Notes: a model not told the origin generated them from the letters alone. A stretch of DNA of 64,000 nucleotides from Mixophyes australis (GCA_036250195.1 JAVHZZ010000001.1:380070907-380134906), one strand, 5' to 3'. Positions 21,744 to 32,400 are shown, counted from the stretch's first letter. Program-made: numbers and translations.

Positions 21744-22836
21744 CTGGGCCTTCGACCGATATCCTTGGCAGGTTACAAAAGTTGTTTTTCTTCGTCCGTG
21801 CTATAGCATATAGATTAGTCATCACTAGACCCGTCCCCCCATTGGAGGTCTAGACAGCCATGTCAGGCACAGGAATACATTTCACCTTTTTAGGAGCCAT
21901 TGCACCAGATGCTGGACACGGGATGACTTGAAGTGAAAGCCATACAGAGGACCTTCCAGAGAAAATATATACAAGCTACTCACAGTTGGGTTTCAATATC
22001 TGTAGTAATATATTATGTCCACTAGATGTCAGTAAAGCTTTCCTTTTTGCAGATCTTCTCCACTTCAGAACTGACTTGGTATCTAGTTACAATAACACTC
22101 AGGCACATTAGCCAAGCTGAGATGCCAGCTCAATATTTACAGTGTCGAGGAGAAGAAAGAGGATCAGGCAGCTCAGACCAGCCGATTCCCCTCTATCTCA
22201 GTGCCACAGCTGAACGGGTAGGGACACAGATAGTACTGTGTTGCCTTGACAACCCTCCGACTGATTCCTTCAGCTTATGCTCCCAGCATACACTGCCTCG
22301 CCTCTGCTGCCGGAAGTGAAGGAGAGAATAGCGTCTGGCACTTCCGGTTTTCTTTGCCCACCAGATCCCAGGAAGTAAAGGGCACCCCAGTGGGCGGTCA
22401 CTCACCGAAGAGGTCTAGCAGATGAGTAAAGGGTATTCCACTCTGTCCGCCCCCTCAGACAGGCTCCGTGCGCTCCTCTTCCCTGCTAACAGTCTCTGCT
22501 TCTGCCACAGCCGTTTAGAGTGCTCTAGGAGTGTGCGATCCGCAGTCCAGCCAGTCAGGATCAATGCACCTTTTCACCCCAATTCCAATCTGTCCCAGGA
22601 GAGCCTCTGCGAACAGTCGGGAAGCGCCCGCGCCTCCCGTCCCCGCAGGACCGGCACACGCTGGGCAAATGAGTGTGAGAGCTCGTAATACTGAGGATGG
22701 GCAATTCTGGCACACTTATTTCACTATTTAGTTATACTGATCGCGGTCGGATGGCATCAGACACCGCTATAAATTGAATTTAGGCAGAGCTCCTCTACCA
22801 CGCGTCTGCTCACAATGGCTTCCAGGCCACGCCCCC
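21744..22836 (-). promoter_or_regulatory. L1 5' UTR with internal promoter
   Basis: About 1.1 kb between the element's 5' end and the ORF1 ATG. It is richer in GC and CpG than the surroundings. L1 5' UTRs carry an internal Pol II promoter, so promoter activity is expected from the family. I see no diagnostic core element. The small ORFs on both strands here are not credible genes. Confidence 0.7.
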
Positions 22837-22852
22837 GTTACCGGCTATTTTT
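22837..22852. repeat. 16-bp target-site duplication, right copy
   Basis: GTTACCGGCTATTTTT, matching 15807-15822. Confidence 0.92.
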
Positions 22853-23354
22853 ATGTGGACTGCTGCAGGAAAGGTGATAACCATTTAATTTTTTAAATGC
22901 ATAAACAATGAATGTGAAGCTGTTGAATGCATTATTTATTATTTTTTCATTTTCACTTTTATTAATAAGACATTTTTTACTCTTGTGTATTTGACCGCAT
23001 TACCGTGTTTGTAGATAATAATGTCTTAAAACAAACATGCTTTTATTGCATCATTAGATTGTTTAAATATGGGTAATGACACTTCTGCATTGAGTACTAA
23101 CACATATGACTACTTCCTGCTTATCCTACGCTTCTGACATACATGTACATAGACTCACAGGTACGTGTGAAGTATGTAATAGTTTTTTGGAATTGTTCGC
23201 ATACCAAGATTCATCCAACTCTACCTATGAATTAAAGTATTTTGGAAAATATATATTTACCAACCCCACACACCAGATTTTTTCTTTAAATTAATTATTA
23301 TTATTTTGTCTTTAAATTAATTAATTTATATTAATTCACTAAGAGAAGTGTAAG

Positions 23355-23384
23355 TTTGCCTGAGTACTACAGTACTCAGGCAAA
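23355..23384. repeat. 14-bp stem hairpin, 2-base centre
   Basis: TTTGCCTGAGTACT, then AC, then its exact reverse complement. Confidence 0.8.
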
Positions 23385-23929
23385 GTTAGGTTGTAAAACT
23401 GGACCCATTTTAAAAGTTTTAAATGTTTCTAAATGTTTTTTTTCTGTATAGGAGATATGCACATGTTTTGTCTATTACTCATTTTACGAGTTGCTAGAGA
23501 TAATGGGGAAATGCTTTCAGGGGATCAAATGAATTAACTGTACACTGTTTTAGATAGCAGTAAGTTTGCTTCAAAAGTTTTCCCTTAGTGTAAAATATAC
23601 AATGCTTTAGTGACAGTTATGCAAATAACAACACATTAACACTCCCCACTGTTTACACTAAAGGCAATGTTGTATTTTTTTCAGCTGTCTTTTTGAGTGA
23701 ACTAACAAAACAATACATAGTTAGGATATGAGGGAGTGGGTTGGTGGCACAAATGTGTATTTCAGCACACTTGAAATCAATTTAATAAACTCACCTGTGA
23801 AACAGACTATGAATTAACCATCTCCAAGTACACAAAATGCTTTGTGTCTTACTAAATGGTCCACAGTACCTACTGTTAGATACCTTTACTCCTGGGATCA
23901 CATCCCAATGTAAGTCATAAGGGTAAATT

Positions 23930-24104
23930 TATCAAGCTGCAACTTTCCATTGAGTTTGAAAAGTGGAGTTCCCATAGCAATCAAATAGTTATCATTTATT
24001 TAATACATTCTACAAAATGATAGCTAGAAGAAGATTGGTTGCTATAGGCAACATCCCCACTTTTCAAACCCCATGGAAACTCGCAGCTTTATAAATTTAC
24101 CCCA
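23930..24104. mobile_element. Palindromic MITE, copy 2 of 3
   Basis: GGGTAAATTTATCAAGCTGC at the left edge mirrors GCAGCTTTATAAATTTACCCC at the right edge apart from small differences. The right arm keeps GATTGGTTGCTATAGGCAAC; the left arm has decayed. It is related to 7571-7749. Confidence 0.8.
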
Positions 24105-25047
24105 CAGTCTTCAATCACAGCCTTTATTCCAAAATATAGCAAATGCAAAGTATTTCAAGAAGTGAGAATACAGCTTAGATGCTATCAGATGCAAATAAAA
24201 GATGTTTCTGGTAACCTGTTACTTTACTAATATATGTATATATTTCTAACATTATGCATTCCTATGTAATGTGCAAAGATTAACAAGATTAAAAAATTAG
24301 TTCAGTACTTATGGCAGATTGCAGGAGAATTGCAACACATGTAACAATACCTATGGTTTCCCTGTTTTTACATTGTACTGTATGTCAATGGACCATCTGG
24401 ATGAGGGACAGTTTGCATATCTTGTGAAAAAAATCCTGTTACAATCTGTCACAAGACATTGATCAGAAAATAATACATTTGTACATTTTAAGAAATATTT
24501 CACTAATATAATTTCTATTACAATATGACTGAAGCGTGATTCATTTTATTATCCGTTCAATAACTCCTTAAAAAAAAAATCGCATTTGTATTATACATAA
24601 TATGATTTATCACATAAAAAAGAGAAACAACATGTGACAAATATTATTATAACATATAAGCAGAGTAAAATGCTAGCAACAAACCGTGCAGAGAGACCCC
24701 GATTGTTAGCCACAACCTTCTCACCTCTTCCTTAATATAATGAATATTTATCTTCTATATCAGTAGTATTATCCAGTGTAAAGAACAGACTCCATTCATA
24801 CTGGCTAAAGAAAACCGTTGTGTTCGTATTGTGATGTGTAACTAGAGGTTTCTAATTTCCTCAATTATTTTTTTCTAAGATTAAGCATTGTATTTATGAC
24901 CCATCGCATATTGCTCATTGTCACTCACCGGACCGTGAGTGCCTCTTCTCGGACATTTAGGAACCGTGGCCGTCCGCCATCCTGAGGGTCTGCGCATGCG
25001 CAGCCCTTTCCTATACTTCTGTGTATGTCCCTTTAACTCAATTGGCA

Positions 25048-25103
25048 GATCAGGCAACACTCCCTATATTAAGCACCTGTGGTCAACACCACGTTGCCTG
25101 ATC
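25048..25103 (+). promoter_or_regulatory. TATA-like box inside an 11-bp inverted repeat
   Basis: GATCAGGCAAC (25048-25058) and its exact reverse complement (25093-25103) bracket TATATTAAG (25065-25073). This is probably the LTR core promoter. The inverted repeat could act as DNA sites or fold at the RNA 5' end. Confidence 0.55.
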
Positions 25104-25275
25104 TTGGAGTCTCATTCCCCATGAGTCTCTGAAGGTGTTCCTGTATTCCTCGTGTATTCAGCGCTGCTGATTCCTGTGGTTTCCAAACCACTTCTATCTC
25201 TGTGGTTTCCAAACCACTTCTACTACTGTGGTTCCCATACCACTTCTACCATCAACTGTATCATCGTGACTGTTT

Positions 25276-25740
25276 GCTGATTCCTATCCGCTGCCTCCGT
25301 GCACTACAGTCTTCTAAATCACTTCAACGCTATTATTATCATTGTGGCTGTTTGCTGATTCCTATCTGCTGCCTCCGTGCACTCCAGCCTTCACTTCACA
25401 TCCACTCACCTGATCATCATCAAGTTCCTGAGCTGATTCCTATCCGCTGCCTCCGTGCACTACAGTCTCCAGCTTGCAACTCGCCTGTGTTCATCATCGT
25501 GACTGTTAGCTGATTCCTATCCGCTGCCTCCGTGCACTACAGCCTCCAGCTTGCAACTCGCCTGTGTTCATCATCGTGACTGTTAGCTGATTCCTATCCG
25601 CTGCCTCCGTGCACTACAGTCTCCAGCTTGCAACTCGCCTGTGATCATCATTGTGACTGTTAGCTGATTCCTATCCGCTGCCCCTGTGCATTGCCGCCTC
25701 ATCTCAGCTCTCCTGTGTTTCCAGTCTACTGCTCACGTTG
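25276..25740 (+). repeat. 77-78-bp tandem array in the solo LTR
   Basis: GCTGATTCCTATC recurs at 25276, 25354, 25432, 25509, 25586 and 25663. Central units are nearly identical and the outer ones diverged, the pattern of array expansion by slippage or unequal exchange. Confidence 0.92.
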
Positions 25741-26448
25741 CCATCCGCTACACTTCTGGTTCTACAGCTCCTGGTCTACTCTGCCATCCCGTGTTCCATC
25801 ACTGTGGGTCCTGTTGGTTGCCCCTGGTTACCTCCGTGGGCGCAGAGTCCTGCTGTTGCTGTCAGCGCTATCGTCCATCTCCTGCTGATCCGCTCTCCAC
25901 GCCTTCACGTGTCCCGCTGGTCTCTACCCTCCTGTCAGCATTGGATTCGTATCTCTACTACTACTCCTCTGCTGGATCATCTCCATTCTCCTGGGCCCTC
26001 TACGAGTCCAGTTCCACGTGTTACTGATTCCTGTGGATTCGTGTCCCTGTTGGTTTACTTACCTGTGCGCTGCACCTACTAGACCGCTGCCTCATCCTGC
26101 CAGGGACTTCTCATCCAGTCGGCCTCCTGCCGCTCAGGTATCGCTGCACTCCTATCTGACTGCCTGCTTCTGAACCACGGTATGCATACTTCTCATTGAC
26201 TGTGCTGGTGTATTGCATATCTTGCTGGACTGTGTTTGGTTCTCTCTGGAGTCTGCTATCCGCTGAGTCTTTTGCCATCATTGACTGTGTTATCTTGTGC
26301 TGGACTATTTCAAGTGACTTTCTAGATTTGCAGACCTGCTCAGTCATTTATATATATATATTGTGCATATTACTGTGGATCGTGTATAAGGTGCCTGTGT
26401 ATATCCTGTGTTGCAGTCTCTCCCCGTGCACCTCCTCACATATATATT

Positions 26449-26708
26449 CAGTGGTACAACTTGCTCATGACAGACCACTGATCCCTGTTTCCTGTATCAC
26501 CTGTTCCAGTATCCTCTCACATAGCAGTGGTACAACTTGCTACCGCAGACCACTGACTACCCGGATACCTCCACTTGGATTCCATTCCTTCACTCAGACA
26601 GCGGTACAACTTGCTATCCGCAGACCGCTGACTCTCATCACCTCCTTGTCTCTGTTGGACATTCCTCCTCACTATAGCAGTGGTACAACTTGCTATCGCA
26701 GACCACTG
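26449..26708 (+). repeat. Four spaced hairpin units in the solo LTR
   Basis: CAGYGGT...ACCRCTG stems (7 bp) with 17-18-base loops lie at 26449-26480, 26525-26555, 26599-26630 and 26678-26708. The loops share ACAACTTGCT. In the third unit both strands of one pair are changed (T-A to C-G), so pairing is kept. Confidence 0.85.
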
Positions 26709-26928
26709 ACTACCTTCACGTGCCCTTGTCCATACAGTTCCTCGTGTATTATTACCTCCATATTACCAGTGCTGCTAGTCATAGACTTTCCTGAGCATCT
26801 CATCAGTTACCATTTCCTGTTCCGTGATCACCCAGCTACCAGAGTACCCTATTACCATCTACATTGCTCTGGTAAGCCTACCACCTGGTGATCCCTGGGT
26901 AAAGACTCCTAGTGCCCGTGACACTCAT

Positions 26929-27984
26929 GTTCATATTTATTTCTTATCACAATGATAAGAAATTAATTAAGGGGCAATTTATTAAAATTAATAAAATCCC
27001 TTTATGCCACATACTTTTTGGAAGCTCATTAGTCTTTGGAGGATATTGAGCCACTGATTCCTCTTGACTGATGTCTTGCGTGTCCAATAGAAGAAAGGAT
27101 AGATATTGGTCTGATGCTCTAAAGTCAAAATCTTGCTCAGTCCATCTTTGTGTTGGTGCTCAAAAAAGATGCATTCCAGCTATTTGGAGGTATTGACCAG
27201 ATGCACAGTTTGTCATAATTTCTGGAAAACAACAAATGAATGTTACAATTGCCACCTTATGTGCCAGTGTTCATGAATTTGTTTTATAAGCGCATGTGTG
27301 CCTCTTTGAAAACATACGTGGTAATATTTATCACTGACCCAATCAGGAGTTACTCTAGTCAGGTTTTATGCTGCATATTGGGGAATGTGTACAATATTGT
27401 TTTACAATTGTGACATCCATTTATCCTTTTTTACTACTGCTGTTTATGAGCAAGGCATCTACAGATCATTAGGTAATAACACAGACATTTTCCTTCCAGT
27501 TATTAACCCCAAAAGTTTAAGTTTTAGTACTTTTGCTGTGAGTAGCCCTCATAGAAAAATACATTGCTAAGAGATTAGTAACTCAGGGCCTGATTCATTA
27601 GCTATCTTATCTTGTGCAAAAGTTAAGATGCTTATTTTAAGAAGAATCAGGGAGATAAGAGTGAAGTTAAGATGGATTTTCATCTTAAGAAATTCTTCAC
27701 TTACGCAGTGGACTTTTCTGGGCATGAACAGAGTGGATTTGCTTAAGATTTCATGACATAAAGCCTTAAGGCTAGGCGTCCACATTTTAACTTGTAACTG
27801 GCAAACAGATAGAATTAGTACATTTTGTCAGGGACTTTGACATCCCAGTTGGAATATAATTATTCTTTTAAGACCCTGTGTTATTATTCTGTTTATTTTC
27901 TGTTATTACTCTGTGTTATTATTCTTTATGCAATGAAGGATATCTTACATTTGACAATTCTCTTCACAACCCCCAGTACATTCT
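26929..27984. other. No gene recognised
   Basis: AT-rich. 27590-27780 begins CAGGGCCTGATTCATTAGC, like the ends of the GAGTCATTAAG repeats elsewhere in the window, and may be a diverged relative. Confidence 0.4.
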
Positions 27985-27989
27985 GTAAC

Positions 27990-28719
27990 TGTTATGACAA
28001 CCAGTGCCGCATAAACTTATAGAACAGGTATAGGAGGTCTTCACCTTTAGCAGCCGCCTTTCCCCGTAGACACTGGTTTCGCTCACAGGTACTCAGATGC
28101 CCCCAGGTCAAATCAAAATAGTATAAGTTTATACTCACACAGCTGCGTACAGGTATAGGTGATGACACACGGAACAGTGATGGACCAGCGATCTGCACAT
28201 TGGATGGAGCACCGGAGGAGGAGTCAGGTAACAGCACGGTCAGGGTCACAGGCAATGTTTCAGAATCCAGGGGCAGGCAATGGATCAGGATCACAGGCAA
28301 AGGTTCAGAATCAGGAAACAGGCAAAAGGTCAAGGGTCACATGCAAAGGGTCATACACAGGTAATCAAATCCAAGGTTCTTCACCAACAAAAAGCACAGG
28401 AGCAGGCTAAGGACTGGAAGACAGAACTATAATCAGCAGGGAGGCTAATCCCTCCCTGCCTTAAATACAACAACTAGCCAATAGGAGCAGGGCAGCGCCA
28501 TCAGCCACAGATGGCTGTATTAGAAGCACAGCTGGCCACATTGCACACGCACCCGGCTGGACCTAATGCCGGGACGGCGCGCTATCTTTAACAGTGTCCC
28601 AAGCGTTGCCAAGGCAACGGCCCGGACGACACCCGGAAGGGACATCCCGGTCGTCATAGCGACGGGCGGGACGCAGGCAAGAGGGTTGCGATGGCTGAGC
28701 ACCGCCGCGGCTCGTGTCA
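27990..28719 (-). mobile_element. Solo LTR of 730 bp
   Basis: TG at 27990 and CA at 28719, flanked by GTAAC on each side (27985-27989 and 28720-28724), a perfect 5-bp target duplication. The 28560-28720 part is GC- and CpG-rich. On the minus strand an ATTGG box is followed by TATTTAAGG (about 28461), which suggests U3 on the right and minus orientation. No gag or pol adjoins. Confidence 0.85.
28605..28618. promoter_or_regulatory. Palindromic X-box (RFX-type) motif in the solo LTR
   Basis: GTTGCCAAGGCAAC matches the X-box GTNRCC(0-3)RGYAAC perfectly. It lies in the presumed U3. Binding is inferred from the motif alone. Confidence 0.5.
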
Positions 28720-28914
28720 GTAACTCAGAATGCAGTGTTAAATAACCTTGTTGCAAACCTTTGGGAATTAATATCTTTTGTTGTATATGTCAATAAAATC
28801 TACATTATAGCATGAGGTGAGTGCAAAACCACTTGTGAAAAACTGTGATGTCTGCTTCTTTGCTCAATGTATCGTTAACATGTTTCATACAAGGTGTCTA
28901 GTCCTGATTCACTG

Positions 28915-29760
28915 GCTTCTGTTTCCATTCCAGAGACATTACCTACTTCTGAGAGGATGCTGCCCTTACAGCCTGCTCCATCGGGGTCGCTGCCCCTACA
29001 GCCTGCTTCCAAGGGGACGCTGCCCCTACAGCTGACTTCCAAGCGGCAAGCTGCCAGTTGCAGCCACTTGCCCATATGTGCCAGCCTCTTCCTCCTGTTC
29101 CGAGGTGCCAGCCTCTTCCTCCTGTTCCAAGTTGCCAGCTTCTGCCTCTTGTTCCGAGGTGCCAGCTTCTGCCTCTTGTTCCGAGGTACCAGCCTCTGCC
29201 TCCTGTTCTGAGGTTCCAAGGTGCCAGCCTCTGCCTCATGTTCTGAGGTGCTAGCCTCTGCCTCCTGTTCCAAGGTGCCAGCCTCTGCCACCTGTTCCAA
29301 GGTTCCAGCCTCTGCCTCTTGTTCCGAGGTGCCAGCCTCTGCCTCCTGTTCTGAGGAGCCAGCCTCTGCCTCCTGTTCCGAGGAGCCAGCCTCTGCCTCC
29401 TGTTCCAAGGTGCCAGCCTCTACCTCAGGTCTCGAGTCTCCAGCCTCTGCTTCAGGTCTCGAGTCTCCAGCCTCTGCCTCCGGTCTTGAGTTTCCAGTCT
29501 CTACCTCCTGTCATGAGTTTCCCCCTCTGTCTTCAGTTCCAAGCTGCCAGCCTCTGTCTTCAGTTCCAAGCTGCCAGCCTCTGTCTGCAGTCCTGATTCA
29601 CCAGCTTCTGTTTCCATTCCAGAGCCATTATCTGCTTCTGAGAGGGCACTGCCCTTACAGCCTGCTCCAGTGGGGGTGCTGTCCCTACAGCCTGCTTCGG
29701 AGAGGGCACTGCCTCTACAGCCAGCTCCAGAGAGGGTCCGGTCCCTCTAGTTTGCTTCAG
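28915..29760 (+). repeat. Diverged direct repeat flanking the 27-bp array
   Basis: AGTCCTGATTCACTGGCTTC through GCTGCCCTTACAGCCTGCTCC at about 28900-29020 recurs at about 29588-29690 with small changes. The 27-bp array lies between the two copies. Confidence 0.8.
29087..29515 (+). repeat. 27-bp minisatellite array 1
   Basis: About 15 units around GTGCCAGCCTCTGCCTCCTG. Because the unit is 9 codons, long ORFs open on both strands (SEVPASASC repeats on plus, EQEAEAG repeats on minus). I regard them as by-products of the repeat. Confidence 0.9.
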
Positions 29761-29799
29761 AAGCATTGCTGATGGATTAACCTGATTTGCCACTTAATA

Positions 29800-29950
29800 C
29801 AGTTCAGCCCGAGTTGCCGCCTAGTACGATTCAGCCTGAGTCGTCGACTAGTGCAGTTCAGCCTGGGTTGCTACTTAACTCGGCTCAGCCCGAGTTGCCA
29901 CTTAACTTGATTCAGCCAAGTAGCCACTTAATACGGTTTAGCCCGAGTTG
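29800..29950 (+). repeat. 27-bp minisatellite array 2
   Basis: Five to six units starting CAGCCYGAGTTGCC and ending near TTAACTCGGTT, different in sequence from array 1 but equal in period. Confidence 0.85.
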
Positions 29951-29954
29951 ACAC

Positions 29955-30190
29955 TTAGTGCTGCCCACTCTGAGGCTTCTCACAGTGCTGCCCGCTCTGA
30001 GGCTTCTCACTTTGCTGTCCGCTCTGAGGCTTCTCACTGTGCTCTCTACTCTGAGCCTTCTCACTGTGCTTTCCGCTCTGAGGCTTCTCACTGTGCTCTC
30101 TACTCTGAGCCTTCTCACCGTGCTTTCCGCTCTGAGGCTTCTCACTGTGCTGTCTGCTCTGAGGCTTCTCACAGTGCTGTTCAGTCCAGG
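29955..30190 (+). repeat. 27-bp minisatellite array 3
   Basis: About nine units of CTCTGAGGCTTCTCACTGTG plus a variable end. The third unrelated sequence in a row with the same 27-bp period. Confidence 0.9.
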
Positions 30191-30229
30191 CCTCCTGCCA
30201 AGTCGTGTACCCAGTGCGGACCTCCTCTC

Positions 30230-30906
30230 TGTCACAATCTGCCTCCTGCAGCTCCTGTTTGACAGGAGCTATGTTGGTCTTTCTGGATATATATAACTTG
30301 CAGTACCACAATGTCACCAAAGGACCACTGTGGCACTTGAACTGTTTCCCTTCCTGCTAAGCTAAGCTCGTTTTTCAGCATGATTTACACCTGCCACTAC
30401 TCCTTAAAAGACAGTCTCGCCCAGCAGTCTGGGCCAGATCATCAGGTCACTCTAACTTATAGAATGCAATCCTTTGACTTCTGTTCCTGGTTATTCTTAT
30501 CTGTGTACCTGACTTAAAATTTTGCTTTTCATTCCAGTGCCACAGAGAGATCATCATCCATCCATTTCCTGAGATATATACCTGTGTGGATCTCTGTGCT
30601 TCTGCTCTCTTCAGCTTATTGCTTCTCAGTGTTCCTGTTCAGCATACTTCCACCTCTAACTGCTGTCTGCTCTCAAGTGTTTCTTCATTATCAGGCTACT
30701 CATCTCTCCACCTCTTTCAGTGGTATGCACCCTGCAACCCGTTGGTTACTGCATCTCTCCATCGCTTTGCAGTATTGCCTATTCCACTGTTAAGAACTGT
30801 GGTTATATTTCTGCCTTACCAGTTATTGCATCCTGAACCTATATTTCTAATAAACCAATTTGTTCATCTACTTTCTCTCTGTGGTCTTGCCTTGGTAACC
30901 CTGACA
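30230..30906 (+). mobile_element. Gypsy-like LTR A
   Basis: TGTCACAATCTGCCTCC at the left and CCCTGACA at the right, 677 bp, with AATAAA near 30850 followed by a T/G-rich stretch. A gag-like reading frame follows at once, so it is the 5' LTR of a broken element. Its last 130 bp resemble 31805-31951, and its start resembles 32611. Confidence 0.75.
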
Positions 30907-30949
30907 GAATGATCTGGCCATAAAACAGAGCCTGCTACTGCACGCTTTC

Positions 30950-31345
30950 TTCCCTTGTGTACAGGTTTCCCAGAGTATTGGCTTATACCGTATTCATCAT
31001 TCTAAGACCATGGCTACTATTTCTTCAGAAAATCCCCATGTTCCAGATGCTTCAAGTGGACATTCTCCAGCTACGCACTCAAATCTCAGAAGTATCTTCT
31101 TTGCTAAATAAAGTGCTTAAGTTTCTAGTTTCCTTCCCTAATATGTCATGCACGAGTACCTGCTTTGGCCTTGAAAATTATTTTCCCTGGGACAACTTGT
31201 TACTGCTGTACACCCTTCTAAAACTGTATCTTGTTATAAGGAGTCTAATTGTGGTGCAAACTTATCCCTACAAACTATGTCTGCCTCTGACCCGTTGCAA
31301 GCAGCACCTTCTAATAATGCTACTACAAAACTGCAGTTAATTGAG
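30950..31345 (+). pseudogene. Gypsy gag N-terminal relic
   Basis: The plus frame has LQVDILQLRTQISEVSSLL, a coiled-coil-like start I associate with gag of amphibian gypsy elements, placed directly after LTR A. Frame breaks follow. The gag product would form the particle. The sequence is interrupted by repeat and LTR material at 31366-31951. Confidence 0.55.
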
Positions 31346-31365
31346 ACGTATTTCCTTTCCAGACG

Positions 31366-31951
31366 TATTAAACCCTGCAACCCGCAGGCTACTCATCTCA
31401 CCACCTTTCCAAAGGTATCAAACCCTGCGATCCGCAGGCTACTCATATCACCACCTTATACAACCCTGCAATCCGCAGGCTACACATCTCACCACCTTTC
31501 CAGAGGTATCCAACCCTGCAAACCGCAGGCTACTCATCTCACCACCTCTCCAGAGGTAGCCAACCCTGCAATCCACAGGCTACTCGTCTCACCACCTTTC
31601 CAGAGGTTTCCAACCCTGCAATCCGCAGGCTACTCATCTCACCACCTTTCCAAAGGTATCTGACCCTGCAATCCAAGGGCTACCCATCTTTCCACCTTTT
31701 CAGAGGTATCTAACCCTGTAATCCGCAGGCTACTTATCTCTCCTCCCCTACCAGAAGTATCCACCCTGCAAGCAGCTGAATACTGCATCTCACCATTACT
31801 TTACAGTATTGCCTATTCCGACGTTAAGATCTGTGGTTATATTACTGCCTTATAAGTTGTTGCGTCCTGAACCTGTATTGCCTGTGTTCCTAATAAAACC
31901 ACTTTGTTCACCTACTTACTCTCCGTGGTCTTATTTTGGGAACACTGACAC
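31366..31951 (+). repeat. 50-bp tandem array joined to an LTR 3' end
   Basis: About eight units of 50 bp (AACCCTGCAATCCGCAGGCT plus ACTCATCTCACCACCTTTCC) run to about 31790. The segment 31805-31951 is homologous to the end of LTR A (30780-30906) and ends CACTGACA. A single-copy precursor of the unit may be 30700-30760 within LTR A. The block therefore looks like an LTR tail with an expanded array lodged inside gag. Confidence 0.8.
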
Positions 31952-32400
31952 TCCCAAGTTGTCTGCCCAGTCCAAGCTGGGAACGTTGTTCTCAATTCAA
32001 ATCCCACCCCAAAGGTTCCTGTTACCTCATCATCTAAAGTCGCAAAGACTGATGACTTTTCTTCTGTTTTTGAATCCCCATCACCAATTTAATGGGGACA
32101 TAGGACAATTTAGTGCGCTTGTAAAATTCTGCCTCCTATTTTCCCATCATACCCAATCTAAGACAACCAATATAAGCAAGTACTCTTCTTGCTATCCAAT
32201 TTTAGAGGAAGGGCATTGGAATGGGCAAATCACTTTACTGAGACCAAAGATCCTATCCTGTTTAATTTGCTGCTTTTTACTAAAGCAGTAATCAAACAAT
32301 TTGCTCCAGTACCTGTCAATCTCACTTCCAGCATTTCTTCTTTTTCTCCTGTTATCCAAGACCCAAGACTTGAAATTGCTTTCATATTCAATTCAGTTTG
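31952..32400 (+). pseudogene. Gypsy gag middle region relic
   Basis: Frames at 31809-32291 and 32189-32401 show NGDIGQFSALV and LSNFRGRALEWANHFTETKD, matching the (F)DGDPGQFR and LLTGRALAWA blocks of Ty3/gypsy gag (retrotrans_gag). A frameshift separates the two. The C-terminal gag and almost all of pol are absent. Confidence 0.7.

Larger units (their letters stand above)
15823..22836 (-). mobile_element. Full-length L1-type LINE, about 7.0 kb
   Basis: From the 5' end on the minus strand the parts are: 5' UTR starting GGGGGCGTGGCC, ORF1, a spacer of about 750 bp, ORF2, 3' UTR with AATAAA just before the tail, and poly(A) (poly(T) at about 15818-15830). Sixteen-base duplications bracket it. 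The coiled-coil/RRM/CTD ORF1 places it in the L1 clade, not Tx1, which has zinc-knuckle ORF1s. It differs clearly from the L1 at 183-3097, so two L1 families are present. One frameshift in ORF1 and one near the end of ORF2 suggest a recent but inactive copy. Confidence 0.95.
22853..24913. other. No gene recognised
   Basis: AT-rich; contains the hairpin at 23355-23384 and a MITE at 23930-24104. Confidence 0.4.
24919..26923 (+). mobile_element. Solo LTR of 2005 bp
   Basis: It begins TGTCAC and ends GTGACA, with CTCAT on both outer sides (24914-24918 and 26924-26928). This is a perfect 5-bp target duplication, as expected for an LTR retrotransposon reduced to one LTR. No internal region adjoins it. 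A TATA-like TATATTAAG at 25065 sets the plus orientation. Two internal tandem arrays (25276-25740 and 26449-26708) account for much of its length. Assignment to Ty3/gypsy is my impression, not shown by coding sequence. Confidence 0.88.

Noticed and set aside
25686..26082. Overlapping ORFs of 65-114 codons
   Set aside because: They lie wholly inside the solo LTR and are Ser/Pro/Leu-rich from CT-rich repeat sequence; three overlapping frames are open at once.
26196..26891. 231-codon plus-strand ORF
   Set aside because: Also inside the solo LTR and across its hairpin array; the LTR edges and target duplication explain the segment without a gene.
28875..29408. 177-codon minus-strand ORF with EQEAEAG repeats
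   Set aside because: It is the antisense reading of the 27-bp minisatellite; a 9-codon unit opens frames on both strands and nothing else supports a gene.
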